From assembly GCA_023389315.1 (NCBI GenBank), contig JAEWEQ010000013.1, positions 1 to 8,852 of the forward strand: a DNA stretch of 8,852 nt. The letters are read 5' to 3'. The notes beneath the pieces are model-generated. The model was not told where the DNA came from, searched no databases, and saw only the letters and a list, made by a program, of their open reading frames with translations. The translations under genes were made by a program, and so were the position numbers. The stretch is from Actinomycetes bacterium. GTDB lineage: Bacteria > Actinomycetota > Actinomycetes > Actinomycetales > Actinomycetaceae. Positions 1 to 7,100 of the stretch are shown here, piece after piece. Positions within the stretch are counted from its first letter, which is position 1, and each line of letters opens with the position of its first letter.

Positions 1-404
1 TGGATCGTTCCGCCATGGACCGCATCATCCAAGCTGGTGGCTACGTTTCCGTGAACACCGGTGCGGCTCCCGATGCGCACGCCACCCCGGTTCCCAAGGA
101 CCGCGCCGACCGCGCGTTCGAAGCTGCTGCCTGCATTGGTTGTGGTGCGTGCGTGGCTGCGTGCCCGAACGCATCCGCCATGCTGTTCACTTCAGCGAAG
201 GTTACCCACCTGAACATGTTGCCGCAAGGCCAGCCGGAGAACCTGACGCGCGTGACCAACATGCTGAACCAGCACGATGCTGAAGGCTTCGGTACCTGCA
301 CGAATATTGGTGAGTGTGCGGCGGTCTGCCCCAAGCAGATCCCGCTGGATGTGATTTCCACGCTGAACCGTCAACTCGGCAAGGCAGTGCTGAAGGGCAT
401 CTAA
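1..404 (+). CDS. sdhB: Succinate dehydrogenase / fumarate reductase iron-sulfur subunit, C-terminal part (5' end outside window)
   Basis: This is the electron-transfer subunit of membrane-bound complex II. It passes electrons between the flavoprotein SdhA/FrdA and the quinone site. The reading frame is open from the left edge (codons begin at position 3), so the N-terminal [2Fe-2S] domain lies outside the window; the ATG at 15 is an internal Met. Visible is the C-terminal ferredoxin-like domain. One cluster motif is CIGCGACVAACP (C-x2-C-x2-C-x3-C-P) and a second is CTNIGECAAVCP. By family knowledge these provide the ligands of the [4Fe-4S] and [3Fe-4S] centres. The stretch between them, with SAKVTHL and LPQGQPE, is typical of SdhB of the class found in actinobacteria. 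Sdh and Frd cannot be told apart from this subunit alone. It ends with TAA at 402-404, is the last gene of its operon, and is followed directly by a terminator. Confidence 0.95.
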   Translation, partial: DRSAMDRIIQAGGYVSVNTGAAPDAHATPVPKDRADRAFEAAACIGCGACVAACPNASAMLFTSAKVTHLNMLPQGQPENLTRVTNMLNQHDAEGFGTCTNIGECAAVCPKQIPLDVISTLNRQLGKAVLKGI

Positions 405-427
405 CCGCACTTCGCCTCTCACGACGG

Positions 428-477
428 CTGGTGGCCAACCCTAGGGACATGGGGGTTGGCCACCAGCTTTTGTTTGT
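428..477 (+). terminator. Rho-independent terminator after sdhB
   Basis: A perfect 14-bp stem pairs 428-441 (CTGGTGGCCAACCC) with 453-466 (GGGTTGGCCACCAG) across an 11-nt loop. It is followed at once by a T-rich tract, CTTTTGTTTGT, at 467-477. The position, 24 nt after the sdhB stop, fits the end of the sdh operon. Read on the minus strand the same stem has no T tract, so it should work mainly for the plus strand. Confidence 0.93.
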
Positions 478-495
478 GACTAAGCCGCTTGGGAT

Positions 496-515
496 CTAGG
501 CCTGGCTAGGCCTAG
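496..515. repeat. CTAG-rich inverted/direct repeat in the sdhB-HAD gap
   Basis: CTAGGCC at 496-502 pairs with GGCCTAG at 509-515 around a 6-nt loop. The same stretch also reads as a direct repeat of CTAGGCCT at 496 and 506, and CTAGGCCTAG at 506-515 is a perfect palindrome. There is no T tract on either strand, so it is not an obvious terminator. It could be a protein-binding dyad or a folded 3' end of the minus-strand HAD transcript. The function is unknown. Confidence 0.5.
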
Positions 516-556
516 GCTTAGAAGCCGGATTTCGGGGGAGGATGCGGGGTTAACTT

Positions 557-635
557 GCTACCGCGTCAGCGCGTATTCGAGCTGGCTACCGCGGGAGCGC
601 GCTTCCAGCCCGCTACCGCGTCAGGGCGTATTCGA
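557..635 (-). repeat. Three tandem copies (about 27 bp) of the HAD gene 3' end
   Basis: Read on the minus strand, 635-612 is the true end of the HAD gene, coding EYALTR and stop, and closes with CGCGGTAGC. A diverged copy follows at 611-585 and a near-perfect copy at 584-557. Copy one (612-635) and copy three (557-580) match at 23 of 24 bases. The middle copy keeps CGCGGTAGC and a GCGCGCT core. The single difference between the outer copies (570 versus 625) is a synonymous third-position Ala change. Only the first copy is translated; the others lie after the stop codon. Confidence 0.8.
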
Positions 636-1437
636 TGGCTACTGCCAACCCGTCCTCGTCAATGGAAGGAGCGATCCAGTCGGCAACCGCTTTGGCCTCG
701 GCGCACCCGTTCCCCATGGCAATCCCCAGCCCGGCGGTTTCCAGCATGGCGATGTCGTTGCTGCCATCGCCCACCGCTACCGTGCTGCTTATATCCAGAC
801 CCAGAGCGTTGGCCACGTGTGCCAGGCCGGCGCCCTTGGTGACGCCGGGTTTGCCGAGTTCCAGAATCAGTCCTTCTTTCACCTGCACGGCGGCGGGGAT
901 GATGTCGAGGCGATCGCCCAGTGCGGCAACCACCTCCTCGTAGGTCAGTGGGGAGTTCGGGGGGAACGTCACCATTGCTTTAGTGGCGCGGCTGGGGGCG
1001 CGGTCGTAAGTTATCGGCTCGACAAGTTCCACGTAGTCCGCCCAGTCCCCGATGATGCCGTTACCGGCGGGGATGCCGCCGCGGAAATACTCCAAGTAGT
1101 TGGTGGTGGTGTACATGCCGTCAGGGTTTTGCCATATCCAGCGGCCTTCATGCTCCGCGAAATAATCCTCCGCGATACGCACAGTCTCAGCGTCAATGGC
1201 TTCGTCAAATAGCACGCGATCGCCGAGTTGCCCATAGGCTCCGTTGCCGCCGACAATGCCGGAGAAGCCGATCTCCCACAGCCAGGGGTAGACCTCGGGT
1301 AGGGAACGCCCGGTGCACATGAAAACTTCGTGCCCGTCCTTGACGATTTTGCGGATGGCGGTTTGGGCGCTGGCGGGGACTTGCTGGTCTTCAGTGATTA
1401 CGGTTCCGTCTAGGTCAAGGAAAAATAGGCGTTTCAT
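613..1437 (-). CDS. HAD-superfamily (Cof-type, IIB) sugar-phosphate phosphatase
   Basis: Predicted cytosolic Mg2+-dependent phosphatase of the HAD-IIB/Cof family, whose members remove phosphate from sugar phosphates and other small metabolites; the substrate cannot be read from the sequence. All four HAD motifs are present. Counting from the Met at 1437, motif I is FFLDLDGT (nucleophile Asp at about 8, acid/base Asp at about 10), motif II is MCTGRS (Thr about 42), motif III is VTKGAG (Lys about 201) and motif IV is GDGSND (about 223-228). The large C2-type cap between motifs II and III is typical of Cof proteins. The length of 274 residues is normal. Met codons at 1467, 1446 and 1437 are all in frame. 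I prefer 1437 because it places the HAD strand (KRLFFLDLDG) at the N-terminus and lies 7 nt after a GACAAT -10-like box. The gene stands alone on the minus strand. Confidence 0.93.
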   Translation of the reverse strand: MKRLFFLDLDGTVITEDQQVPASAQTAIRKIVKDGHEVFMCTGRSLPEVYPWLWEIGFSGIVGGNGAYGQLGDRVLFDEAIDAETVRIAEDYFAEHEGRWIWQNPDGMYTTTNYLEYFRGGIPAGNGIIGDWADYVELVEPITYDRAPSRATKAMVTFPPNSPLTYEEVVAALGDRLDIIPAAVQVKEGLILELGKPGVTKGAGLAHVANALGLDISSTVAVGDGSNDIAMLETAGLGIAMGNGCAEAKAVADWIAPSIDEDGLAVAIEYALTR

Positions 1438-1444
1438 ACTTTTC

Positions 1445-1450
1445 ATTGTC
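1445..1450 (-). promoter_or_regulatory. Possible -10 box for the HAD gene, leaderless
   Basis: On the minus strand GACAAT occupies 1450-1445. It is separated by 7 nt (GAAAAGT) from the ATG at 1437, so transcription would start at or next to the start codon. No good Shine-Dalgarno sequence precedes that ATG and no clear -35 hexamer is visible. If translation instead starts at 1467 or 1446, this box lies inside or next to the coding region and is not a promoter. Confidence 0.35.
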
Positions 1451-1540
1451 TCATGAGTGCGTTTCATGCTACCGCGACCTTAGCTCGGCCACGAGGGTGA
1501 CTCTGGCTACTGTCTGCGGGATTCCTCGTGCCACCCGCGC

Positions 1541-1580
1541 CCACCCGTCGCTTCCCGTGCCCTCCCGTGGCTTCCCTCCG
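1541..1580. repeat. Imperfect 20-bp pyrimidine-rich tandem repeat
   Basis: Two adjacent 20-nt units, 1541-1560 and 1561-1580, share 14 of their first 16 bases (core CCCGTNGCTTCCC). They lie in a C-rich stretch (about 1530-1605) upstream of the HAD gene. No function is apparent. The rest of the gap between 1468 and 1837 holds only this and the 61-bp repeat pair. Confidence 0.45.
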
Positions 1581-1605
1581 GCACTACCATCCCGTCGCCG
1601 CCGCC

Positions 1606-1666
1606 ATCGTGAGGTATTGGGCCAGGTTTGGGTGGGAAGTTGGCCTTTTAGCTCACGGTGGGTGAA
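1606..1666. repeat. 61-bp hairpin-forming repeat, copy 1
   Basis: This block matches 1738-1798 at 58 of 61 positions with no gaps. It can fold: CGTGAG (1608-1613) pairs with CTCACG (1652-1657), and inside that GGCCA (1620-1624) pairs with TGGCC (1641-1645), extendable by one G-U pair. The inner stem is followed by CTTTTA at 1645-1650. The two copies start exactly 132 bp apart. Candidates are a dispersed intergenic repeat, an RNA element, or an operator. It lies between the HAD gene and the promoter at 1838. Confidence 0.85.
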
Positions 1667-1737
1667 GGAACCGGGATTGGCGAGGGCGGGTGGTGCCGGG
1701 AGGTGGGGGTCTTCCTCGCGAAGGGGTGAGATTTTGC

Positions 1738-1798
1738 ATCGTGAGGTTTTGGGCCAGGTTTTGGTGGGAACTTGGCCTTTTAGCTCACGGTGGGTGAA
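1738..1798. repeat. 61-bp hairpin-forming repeat, copy 2
   Basis: Second copy of the element at 1606-1666. It differs at 1748 (T for A), 1762 (T for G) and 1771 (C for G). Its stems are intact: CGTGAG 1740-1745 with CTCACG 1784-1789, and GGCCA 1752-1756 with TGGCC 1773-1777. All three changes fall in loop positions. It ends 40 bp upstream of the TATAAT box of the next gene, close enough to affect that promoter if it binds a protein. Confidence 0.85.
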
Positions 1799-1837
1799 TG
1801 GGGGAGCGAGCGGCGTGGAAGGGGCGGGAAGGTACCT

Positions 1838-1865
1838 TATAATCGGTGTCAAAATAACCGGAGGA
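1838..1865 (+). promoter_or_regulatory. Consensus -10 box and ribosome binding site for the gene at 1870
   Basis: TATAAT at 1838-1843 is a perfect -10 hexamer. The -35 region about 17 bp upstream (GTGGAA) is weak. Transcription would begin near 1850, giving a leader of about 20 nt. GGAGGA at 1860-1865 is a strong Shine-Dalgarno sequence ending 4 nt before the ATG at 1870 and fixes that start. Confidence 0.7.
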
Positions 1866-1869
1866 CAAC

Positions 1870-3279
1870 ATGGCCGAATATTTCGACGTCATCCAAGATC
1901 TGCGAGCCATCGCGCAGGGGGACAGGCAAGGGGAGGTCACCCAGCAGCAAGCCCAAACTGTCCTGGAACTGATCGAAGCAGCAACCGTGGCCGACAACGC
2001 GCAAGGCTGGCAGCGAGTGGAAGACGAGATCAACCGCACCTGGCCAATGCATTACCTGCTCGGTAGCTCGCTGTTAGAACATGCGCAGTTGCGATTGCAG
2101 CAGGCACGCGCGAAAGAAGCACCGCGCTCGGGTGTGAATGACCCGGCGAAACTATTCGGCAAGAAGGCGCCCACCGCAAACCCCGCATTATCAAGGACTA
2201 CAGGGGCTGCCGCTCCCCAGGGCAGAGAGATGCCAGGGACGCAAGCGACTGAGCCTGCGGCTCCCCAGGGGGAAGGACTGGCAGGGGTGCAAGCGGCTGA
2301 GCCTGCAGGTCCCACCGCGCAGAGCGACACCACCGCGCAACCCCACCCAACCTCGCCAGCCCAGGCCACGTCCTCGGGATGGAAATACGGCAGCAACTAT
2401 GGGGGCGTGACTACCCAGGCCACCGACGACGAAATGAACCTGGTGCTGTGCGACCCCAAGTTCTTGCCGGTGACGGCGGCGTTCAACTATGCCGCCTTGG
2501 GCCCGGCGCTGGTGGTGGAGGAAATGCTCCAGTATTTCCGTCTGGGTTTCTACAGTCATGTGAAAACCTCCGATGGGAAGATCTTCAGCTATCAAGAACT
2601 GGTTATCCGAGATCAGATCGATGAAGACGACGACGCGGAAACACGCCTACTTGACGCCTTGCGCCGCGAAGGCGTCCCGGAGCGCGAGCTGCCCACTGAC
2701 CCAGCGCTACCGACTGCGGAAGTGAGCCTGCTGAACTGCGACCTACCCACGGCGCTGCAGCAACTCATGGACTTGGACGCGAACGGCGAGTTCGGCTTCC
2801 TGGTTTGCGGCACCCGCGTGCCGGGCACCAGCGTCACTTTCTTCTCGGACGCGCGCATGGTGGATCGGGCGCAGCGGGTGGCAGCCGAGTTCGCGCTGCG
2901 CCACGATCAAGACAGCCTGGGGGTACAGGCCGCGCCGTCACTGTCAAACATCGCTGCCCTCTCGCCGTTATTATTCAAACGCGGGCTTTGGGGCGTTCGA
3001 AGCGTGACCGCGTTCAGGAAGGAAAACACTCCGCTGCGCTCGGTCGCCGTTATGCAGTACGAGGACGGTTCGTGGCGTTTCACAGAACAGGGCCCGCAGA
3101 GCCAGTGGGAAGACACCAGTGGCTACCGCAGTGCGATTCCACAGGAGAAAATCTCGCCGCGTGCCTTGCGTAACAACCTGATGTCGTTCACCGCGGACCC
3201 GTGGTCGGAGTCGTACTACCGCCACCCCTTGTTCTTCGTAAAGTGCGCGGCGTGGGTGATTCCAAAGAAGGAAGATTAA
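1870..3279 (+). CDS. Uncharacterised soluble protein with repetitive Pro/Ala/Gln linker
   Basis: I do not recognise this 469-residue protein. It has no signal peptide or membrane helix and is predicted cytosolic. Residues 1-82 look helical and charged. Residues 83-185 form a low-complexity linker rich in Ala, Pro, Gln, Thr and Gly, which contains an in-frame 16-residue tandem duplication (115-130 and 131-146, APQG...EPA). Residues 186-469 form a globular C-terminal domain beginning LVLCDPKFLPVTAAFNYAALG, with an acidic patch IDEDDDAE at 250-257 and a Trp/Tyr-rich end (SWRFTEQ, WSESYYRHPLFFVKCAAW). No catalytic motif is evident. The start is supported by a strong ribosome binding site and a consensus -10 box. 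The gene is convergent with the membrane-protein gene at 3355-4032. A domain pair joined by a flexible linker suggests a binding or scaffold protein, but this is inference only. Confidence 0.88.
   Translation: MAEYFDVIQDLRAIAQGDRQGEVTQQQAQTVLELIEAATVADNAQGWQRVEDEINRTWPMHYLLGSSLLEHAQLRLQQARAKEAPRSGVNDPAKLFGKKAPTANPALSRTTGAAAPQGREMPGTQATEPAAPQGEGLAGVQAAEPAGPTAQSDTTAQPHPTSPAQATSSGWKYGSNYGGVTTQATDDEMNLVLCDPKFLPVTAAFNYAALGPALVVEEMLQYFRLGFYSHVKTSDGKIFSYQELVIRDQIDEDDDAETRLLDALRREGVPERELPTDPALPTAEVSLLNCDLPTALQQLMDLDANGEFGFLVCGTRVPGTSVTFFSDARMVDRAQRVAAEFALRHDQDSLGVQAAPSLSNIAALSPLLFKRGLWGVRSVTAFRKENTPLRSVAVMQYEDGSWRFTEQGPQSQWEDTSGYRSAIPQEKISPRALRNNLMSFTADPWSESYYRHPLFFVKCAAWVIPKKED
2212..2307 (+). repeat. 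48-bp in-frame tandem duplication (2 copies) in the linker
   Basis: Copy one is 2212-2259 and copy two is 2260-2307, both starting GCTCCCCAGGG and ending GAGCCTGC. Each encodes a 16-residue unit of the form APQG...EPA. The copies have diverged in the middle, so the duplication is not very recent. Because it is a multiple of three it only lengthens the disordered linker. Confidence 0.85.
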
Positions 3280-3326
3280 GGAGGGAACTAATACCAGGGG
3301 CGTGCGGCTACGGAAAGAGGGCAGCA

Positions 3327-3339
3327 GGGGCAGCGCCCC
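3327..3339. terminator. Short GC hairpin between convergent genes
   Basis: GGGGC (3327-3331) and GCCCC (3335-3339) pair around AGC in the 75-bp gap between the two convergent stop codons (3279 and 3355). There is no T tract on either strand, so at best this is a weak bidirectional terminator. Confidence 0.3.
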
Positions 3340-3354
3340 ACCACCGCGCCTGTG

Positions 3355-4032
3355 TCATTTGACGGCCCGGTACCCCAGTGCCTCGATATCGAAGGCTTCT
3401 TCCAATACGACCAAGGTTTGCACCAATTGGGCGTGCCTTCGCGGTTCGATCTCAGCCAGGTTACGCCCCGGGATCGCGCACTCGGTAGCAACCGTCACCA
3501 GGGAGTCATACAGGCGTGAGTCCTGAAGAACCCGCCAGGTCTCCAGGTAGCGAGTCTTCCCTGCCTTCGTCTTCATCTTCACCAGCTTGCGGCCAGCCAG
3601 GTCGAGCACCCTAATATCGACGATATCGGCGTATACGATGGGTTTTCGACCAACTAGCTGGAGCACCTTATTGTCTAAGTGCCCACTCAGCCGCACCGTG
3701 GCCACTGCCAATAGGTAAAAGTTGAGGGCCGTGAACGGCAGCAGCACCAATGCCCAGAGCACACCAAAAGTCACACCATTGGTTTCGGCGATAATGAAGG
3801 CCGCCATTGCTTGAAAAAAACCGAACACAGTGGGCAGGTTAATCAGCAGGCGCCCGCGATCGACTTTCCATCGTGGTTGGTAGTCTTTGAAGCTGTCGGT
3901 AAGTCCTTGGTCGGTGGCGAACTTTGGGCCCTTAAACCACCATCTGGCCGCTGCCAGCAGCGCGAGTAGGTTGAATATGGTGGAGCCGATTAGGTTGAAT
4001 AATAATGCTCCTTGCACGGTGCCCCCTCCCAT
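3355..4032 (-). CDS. Uncharacterised three-helix membrane protein with cytosolic C-terminal domain
   Basis: This 225-residue protein is not recognised with confidence. Three hydrophobic segments are visible: about 8-30 (LLFNLIGSTIFNLLALLAAA), 62-82, and 89-112. Residues 113-180 read as alternating strands (VLQLVGRKPIVYADIVDIRV, then LAGRKLVKMKTKAGKTRYLE), a pattern resembling bacterial PH-like domains attached to small membrane proteins. That resemblance is inferred from pattern only. The basic loop 34-61 suggests which side faces the cytosol. Two starts are possible. The ATG at 4032 has AGGA 4 nt upstream. The GTG at 4017 has a strong GGAGG 7 nt upstream and would remove only MGGGT. The gene is divergent from the large membrane protein at 4159, with about 126 bp between them, so the two could share control. 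Confidence 0.85.
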   Translation of the reverse strand: MGGGTVQGALLFNLIGSTIFNLLALLAAARWWFKGPKFATDQGLTDSFKDYQPRWKVDRGRLLINLPTVFGFFQAMAAFIIAETNGVTFGVLWALVLLPFTALNFYLLAVATVRLSGHLDNKVLQLVGRKPIVYADIVDIRVLDLAGRKLVKMKTKAGKTRYLETWRVLQDSRLYDSLVTVATECAIPGRNLAEIEPRRHAQLVQTLVVLEEAFDIEALGYRAVK

Positions 4033-4048
4033 ATTTTCCTGGATTACC

Positions 4049-4070
4049 GCCCGCTGCGGGCCTTTATTTT
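4049..4070 (+). terminator. Candidate plus-strand terminator between the divergent genes
   Basis: GCCCG (4049-4053) pairs with CGGGC (4057-4061) around CTG and is followed by CTTTATTTT (4062-4070). This has intrinsic-terminator form, although the stem is only 5 bp. No plus-strand gene ends here. The nearest plus-strand source is read-through from the gene ending at 3279, which would run antisense across the gene at 3355-4032. On the minus strand the hairpin lies in the untranslated leader of that gene. Confidence 0.4.
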
Positions 4071-4146
4071 CGAGGACGTTCCCGCCCTTCTGCGGTCAGT
4101 TTACTACCCAGGTGGAAGTTGGTGTGTCTGCGCTGCCTAGGTGTGG

Positions 4147-4152
4147 GACAAT
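4147..4152 (+). promoter_or_regulatory. Possible -10 box for the large membrane-protein gene, leaderless
   Basis: GACAAT at 4147-4152 lies 6 nt before the GTG at 4159, the distance expected if transcription starts at the start codon. Neither the GTG at 4141 nor that at 4159 has a Shine-Dalgarno sequence. TTGGTG at 4119-4124 is the best -35-like hexamer, but the 22-bp spacing is too long. Confidence 0.35.
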
Positions 4153-4158
4153 CTCTGT

Positions 4159-7100
4159 GTGAAACTCTCTTTAAGGCAGCGCAACAAGCTTATCGATTTC
4201 GGTTCCCGAATCCTGCTAGTGGCATTGCTGACTTTCTTAACTTGGAGTTTCATTCGGCCCCTTTTCCTAAGTACTGTGCCGGCGCCACCCGAAGAAGTAG
4301 TGGCCTCAGTGGTGTTAAATGACCCAGAGCAGATCCTCGGTGATGAGGCATTAGGCCAGCTTAAAGCCCTGGATTGGCCGGCTAAAACCCGCGTCTTAGT
4401 GCGAGTGCGCCCAAACGCCTTACCCATCGCGGATGATGACCCACAGCCCCTCCTCGGTGCTACCGACGGTAGTGCGCCGCCGGCTTGCGGGAAGAACTCT
4501 GACTGCCTGGTGCGCGCCTACCCGGACTATTTCGACGAACTGTACCTTAATGCCCTGTACTCCCTGATCCCGCGCAGCGATGTTTTCGTGGTTGACATCG
4601 TGCGTGACAGCGCGGATGTGGCTGTCTTCTGGGGTGGTAGCCCCCATCAGCGGAGTGCGGCAATGGATAGTCTGATCGCCGGGGAACTGGAGGGCTTTAC
4701 CCCCGTCGAAGATGACCACCTCAACTACTTATCCCCAGACACCTTCCACCTGGCTGTCGAGGGTGATATGAGGCTGATACCAGGGGATTTGCCGGTCGAG
4801 CAACCGGAGTCGGATCTGCGCGGCGTGTTGCGCCTGATGGTTGCTCACGGAGATCTGAATACCGGCAACCTCACCCGCGAACTCCAACGCTTCCTTAACA
4901 ACACGGACAGCGGTACCAGCGCCATTCGGGAGCATGAAAACCAGGTGCGGTTGGCGAACCGCGCCCCTTTTGCCGTGAGTTTCACCGCCTTCTTCGGGTG
5001 GTGGCTGTTGGTAGCTGCCGCTTCTCAGACCGTGGGTCGCACCATTTCCCGCTCCCGTCACTGCCTGGGGACCAGCGAAAAACGTCGCCAGGCGTTGGAG
5101 AAAATACAGCGGGTGCGCACCGAGGCTTTGCTGGATACCGACCAGGTGCGGTTGGAAGCGGTAGCCGCTCCCAGCCCCTACCAGGCGACGCTGCTGGCGC
5201 GAGCCGAACAGTGGGTCTCCACGGTGACGTTGCTCAGTCGGTTGGAGGTCCAATTCCAAGGTATGCAAATCAGCTCGGGCTCTGACGAGGGCGGTCTGCA
5301 TGATTTGGTGCAAATGGGTGACGTTGCTGAAGTGGTGCAGCGAGGCCGTGCGGTGTTGAGTGCGGATGCGACCGCCCTCGCCAATCCCACCCGGTTTGAT
5401 CCCAGTTCGCACCCTTGTGTGGCGACTTTGCGCGCGGGGATCGAAGCGGCGGAGGCATTGGCGACCCAGCTGCCGGTTTATAAGGCCCAATTTGACGAGG
5501 CCGTGGCGGCCGCCAGCGCGCACCTGGCCACCGCTCCGGCGGCGGTGAGCAGCGAAGCTGACGTAGTGAAGATATTGCGCGCTTGGGATGGGGCTGCCCG
5601 CGAGTTAGCGCTGTGCACGACTTCGTTGCCCGAGGACGACTTGTACGTGTGGGTGGAGCGTAAAAGCTGGAGCCCGGTGGGCCGCAAACGGATGCGCCCG
5701 GAAGTCAAAGCGATACGGTTGCCGGCGCGCGAACGGTGCTTGGACTTCTCCCACGGGTCGGCGGCGCAGAGCAAGCAGGCGACGGCGCAGAGCAAGCAGG
5801 AGGCGGCGCAGAGTAAGCAGGAGTCGGCGCGCGCGGCTACCGCGTTCCACAGCGAGGCGGACGAAGAAGCGCAGACAGCCAGAGCACGGGCGCAGTATGC
5901 AGATTTCGTGTCGCAAAAGCGCTTCTCTACGCCAATTTCACTGCCATTAACGCCGGTGGGGATAGTGGTAGCCGCGTCCGTGGCTCTCACCGCTTCATTC
6001 CTGGTGCTACGCGCAGGCGCCGTCACGAAACCGTCAGCTGTGTCTTTGGCTCAGCAAACTATCTGGACGTTTTGGCTGGCCCTTTTGTTTGGCGTGGGAG
6101 CGATGGTGCTGGTGACCGCGGTCCGAAATATGATGCGCAGGCGCGCGCAGCGGCGCACGGATTTGCGGGCGGTGTTGCAATCGGCGCTCATGGGCGAGGA
6201 CGCGTTGGCCTTGGACGTGCTGCAACTGCAGTCGCAGTTCCCCCAGTATGCCAACAACCTTCACTTGCGCTTCCAAGAGTTCTTAGAATGCCGTGATGAG
6301 TTGGTACGCCTAGCAGGGTTCGGCGTGGCGCGCTCAGATGAACGTTTAGACGATTATCAACTAACGCTGCTGGCGCAGGTGGTGCGAGCCCAGATGCTTT
6401 CACTGTGGCGGGTCGGCGACATTTTGCGCCAACGACCTAACTGGATGAAAGCCTGGAATTGGGAAGCCAAAGAAGTGCTTTACTTCGCTAACCAGGCTGA
6501 GTCGATGGCTGCCAATCCGGTTATTTCGAGCTTGACTGCGAACTTGGAATGGGCCGACCTTTCCCCAACGCAAGCGCTTTTGCAGTTAGATGACTTCACT
6601 CAGCGCTACCGCCTCGCCCGCCTGGTGCGGGCCCTACCGGTACAAACCCGATCGGGGGATACCTACCACCAGCCCATTTCCGAGCACCTGGCGTTGCTGA
6701 GTGAAACCCCGAAGGCGCTGCGTGAGGTAGCTCAGTTGGTGCCGCCTGAAAACGCCTCCTACTATGTGGTTTCTGATAGCGCGGGGGAGGCGTTGCAGTC
6801 CATCAAGACGGATCCCAATAATGCCTCGATGATACTGGCGGCAGTGTTCTTAGTACTGTCGGGAACCGTGTTGCCGCTTAGCTTGAGCGACCCGGCAGAT
6901 CAGGTAGGCATGCGCTGGAACTTCGATCGCTCCGATGAGCAGGCGCCGCCGGCACAGGTGGTAATCGTCGACCTGGCGGGTCGCATCAGTGAGCCGGAAA
7001 AACTGCGCGCCGAGCTGGAAAAGCGACGCTTCCCGGTGCCGGTAAACATTGTTATCGGGGTGTGCGAGGCCGACCGGCCGGTCGCGCCCTTGGACTCGGA

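Noticed and set aside
557..635. Possible CRISPR array or attachment site.
   Set aside because: The units are contiguous with no spacers, number only three, and are explained by the gene 3' end. No integrase or cas gene is present.
1606..1798. Possible insertion-sequence ends.
   Set aside because: The copies are direct, not inverted, and no transposase lies between them (only 71 bp). No target-site duplication is seen.
1469..1852. Minus-strand 127-residue frame containing a peptide repeated twice (FTHRELKGQ...).
   Set aside because: It is the translation of the 61-bp repeats. All differences between the copies would be non-synonymous, and the frame overlaps the TATAAT promoter region of the gene at 1870.
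1446..2066. Plus-strand 206-residue frame.
   Set aside because: It crosses the repeat pair and the promoter and overlaps the well-supported gene at 1870 in another frame. Its composition is low-complexity Arg/Gly/Ser.
3302..3526. Plus-strand 74-residue frame after the orphan ribosome binding site.
   Set aside because: The spacing from GGAGGG is too long, the sequence is low-complexity, and it is mostly antisense to the membrane-protein gene at 3355-4032.
4729..5523. Minus-strand 264-residue frame.
   Set aside because: It lies wholly inside the large membrane-protein gene on the opposite strand. It is rich in His/Gln/Arg, as expected of an antisense shadow in high-GC coding sequence.
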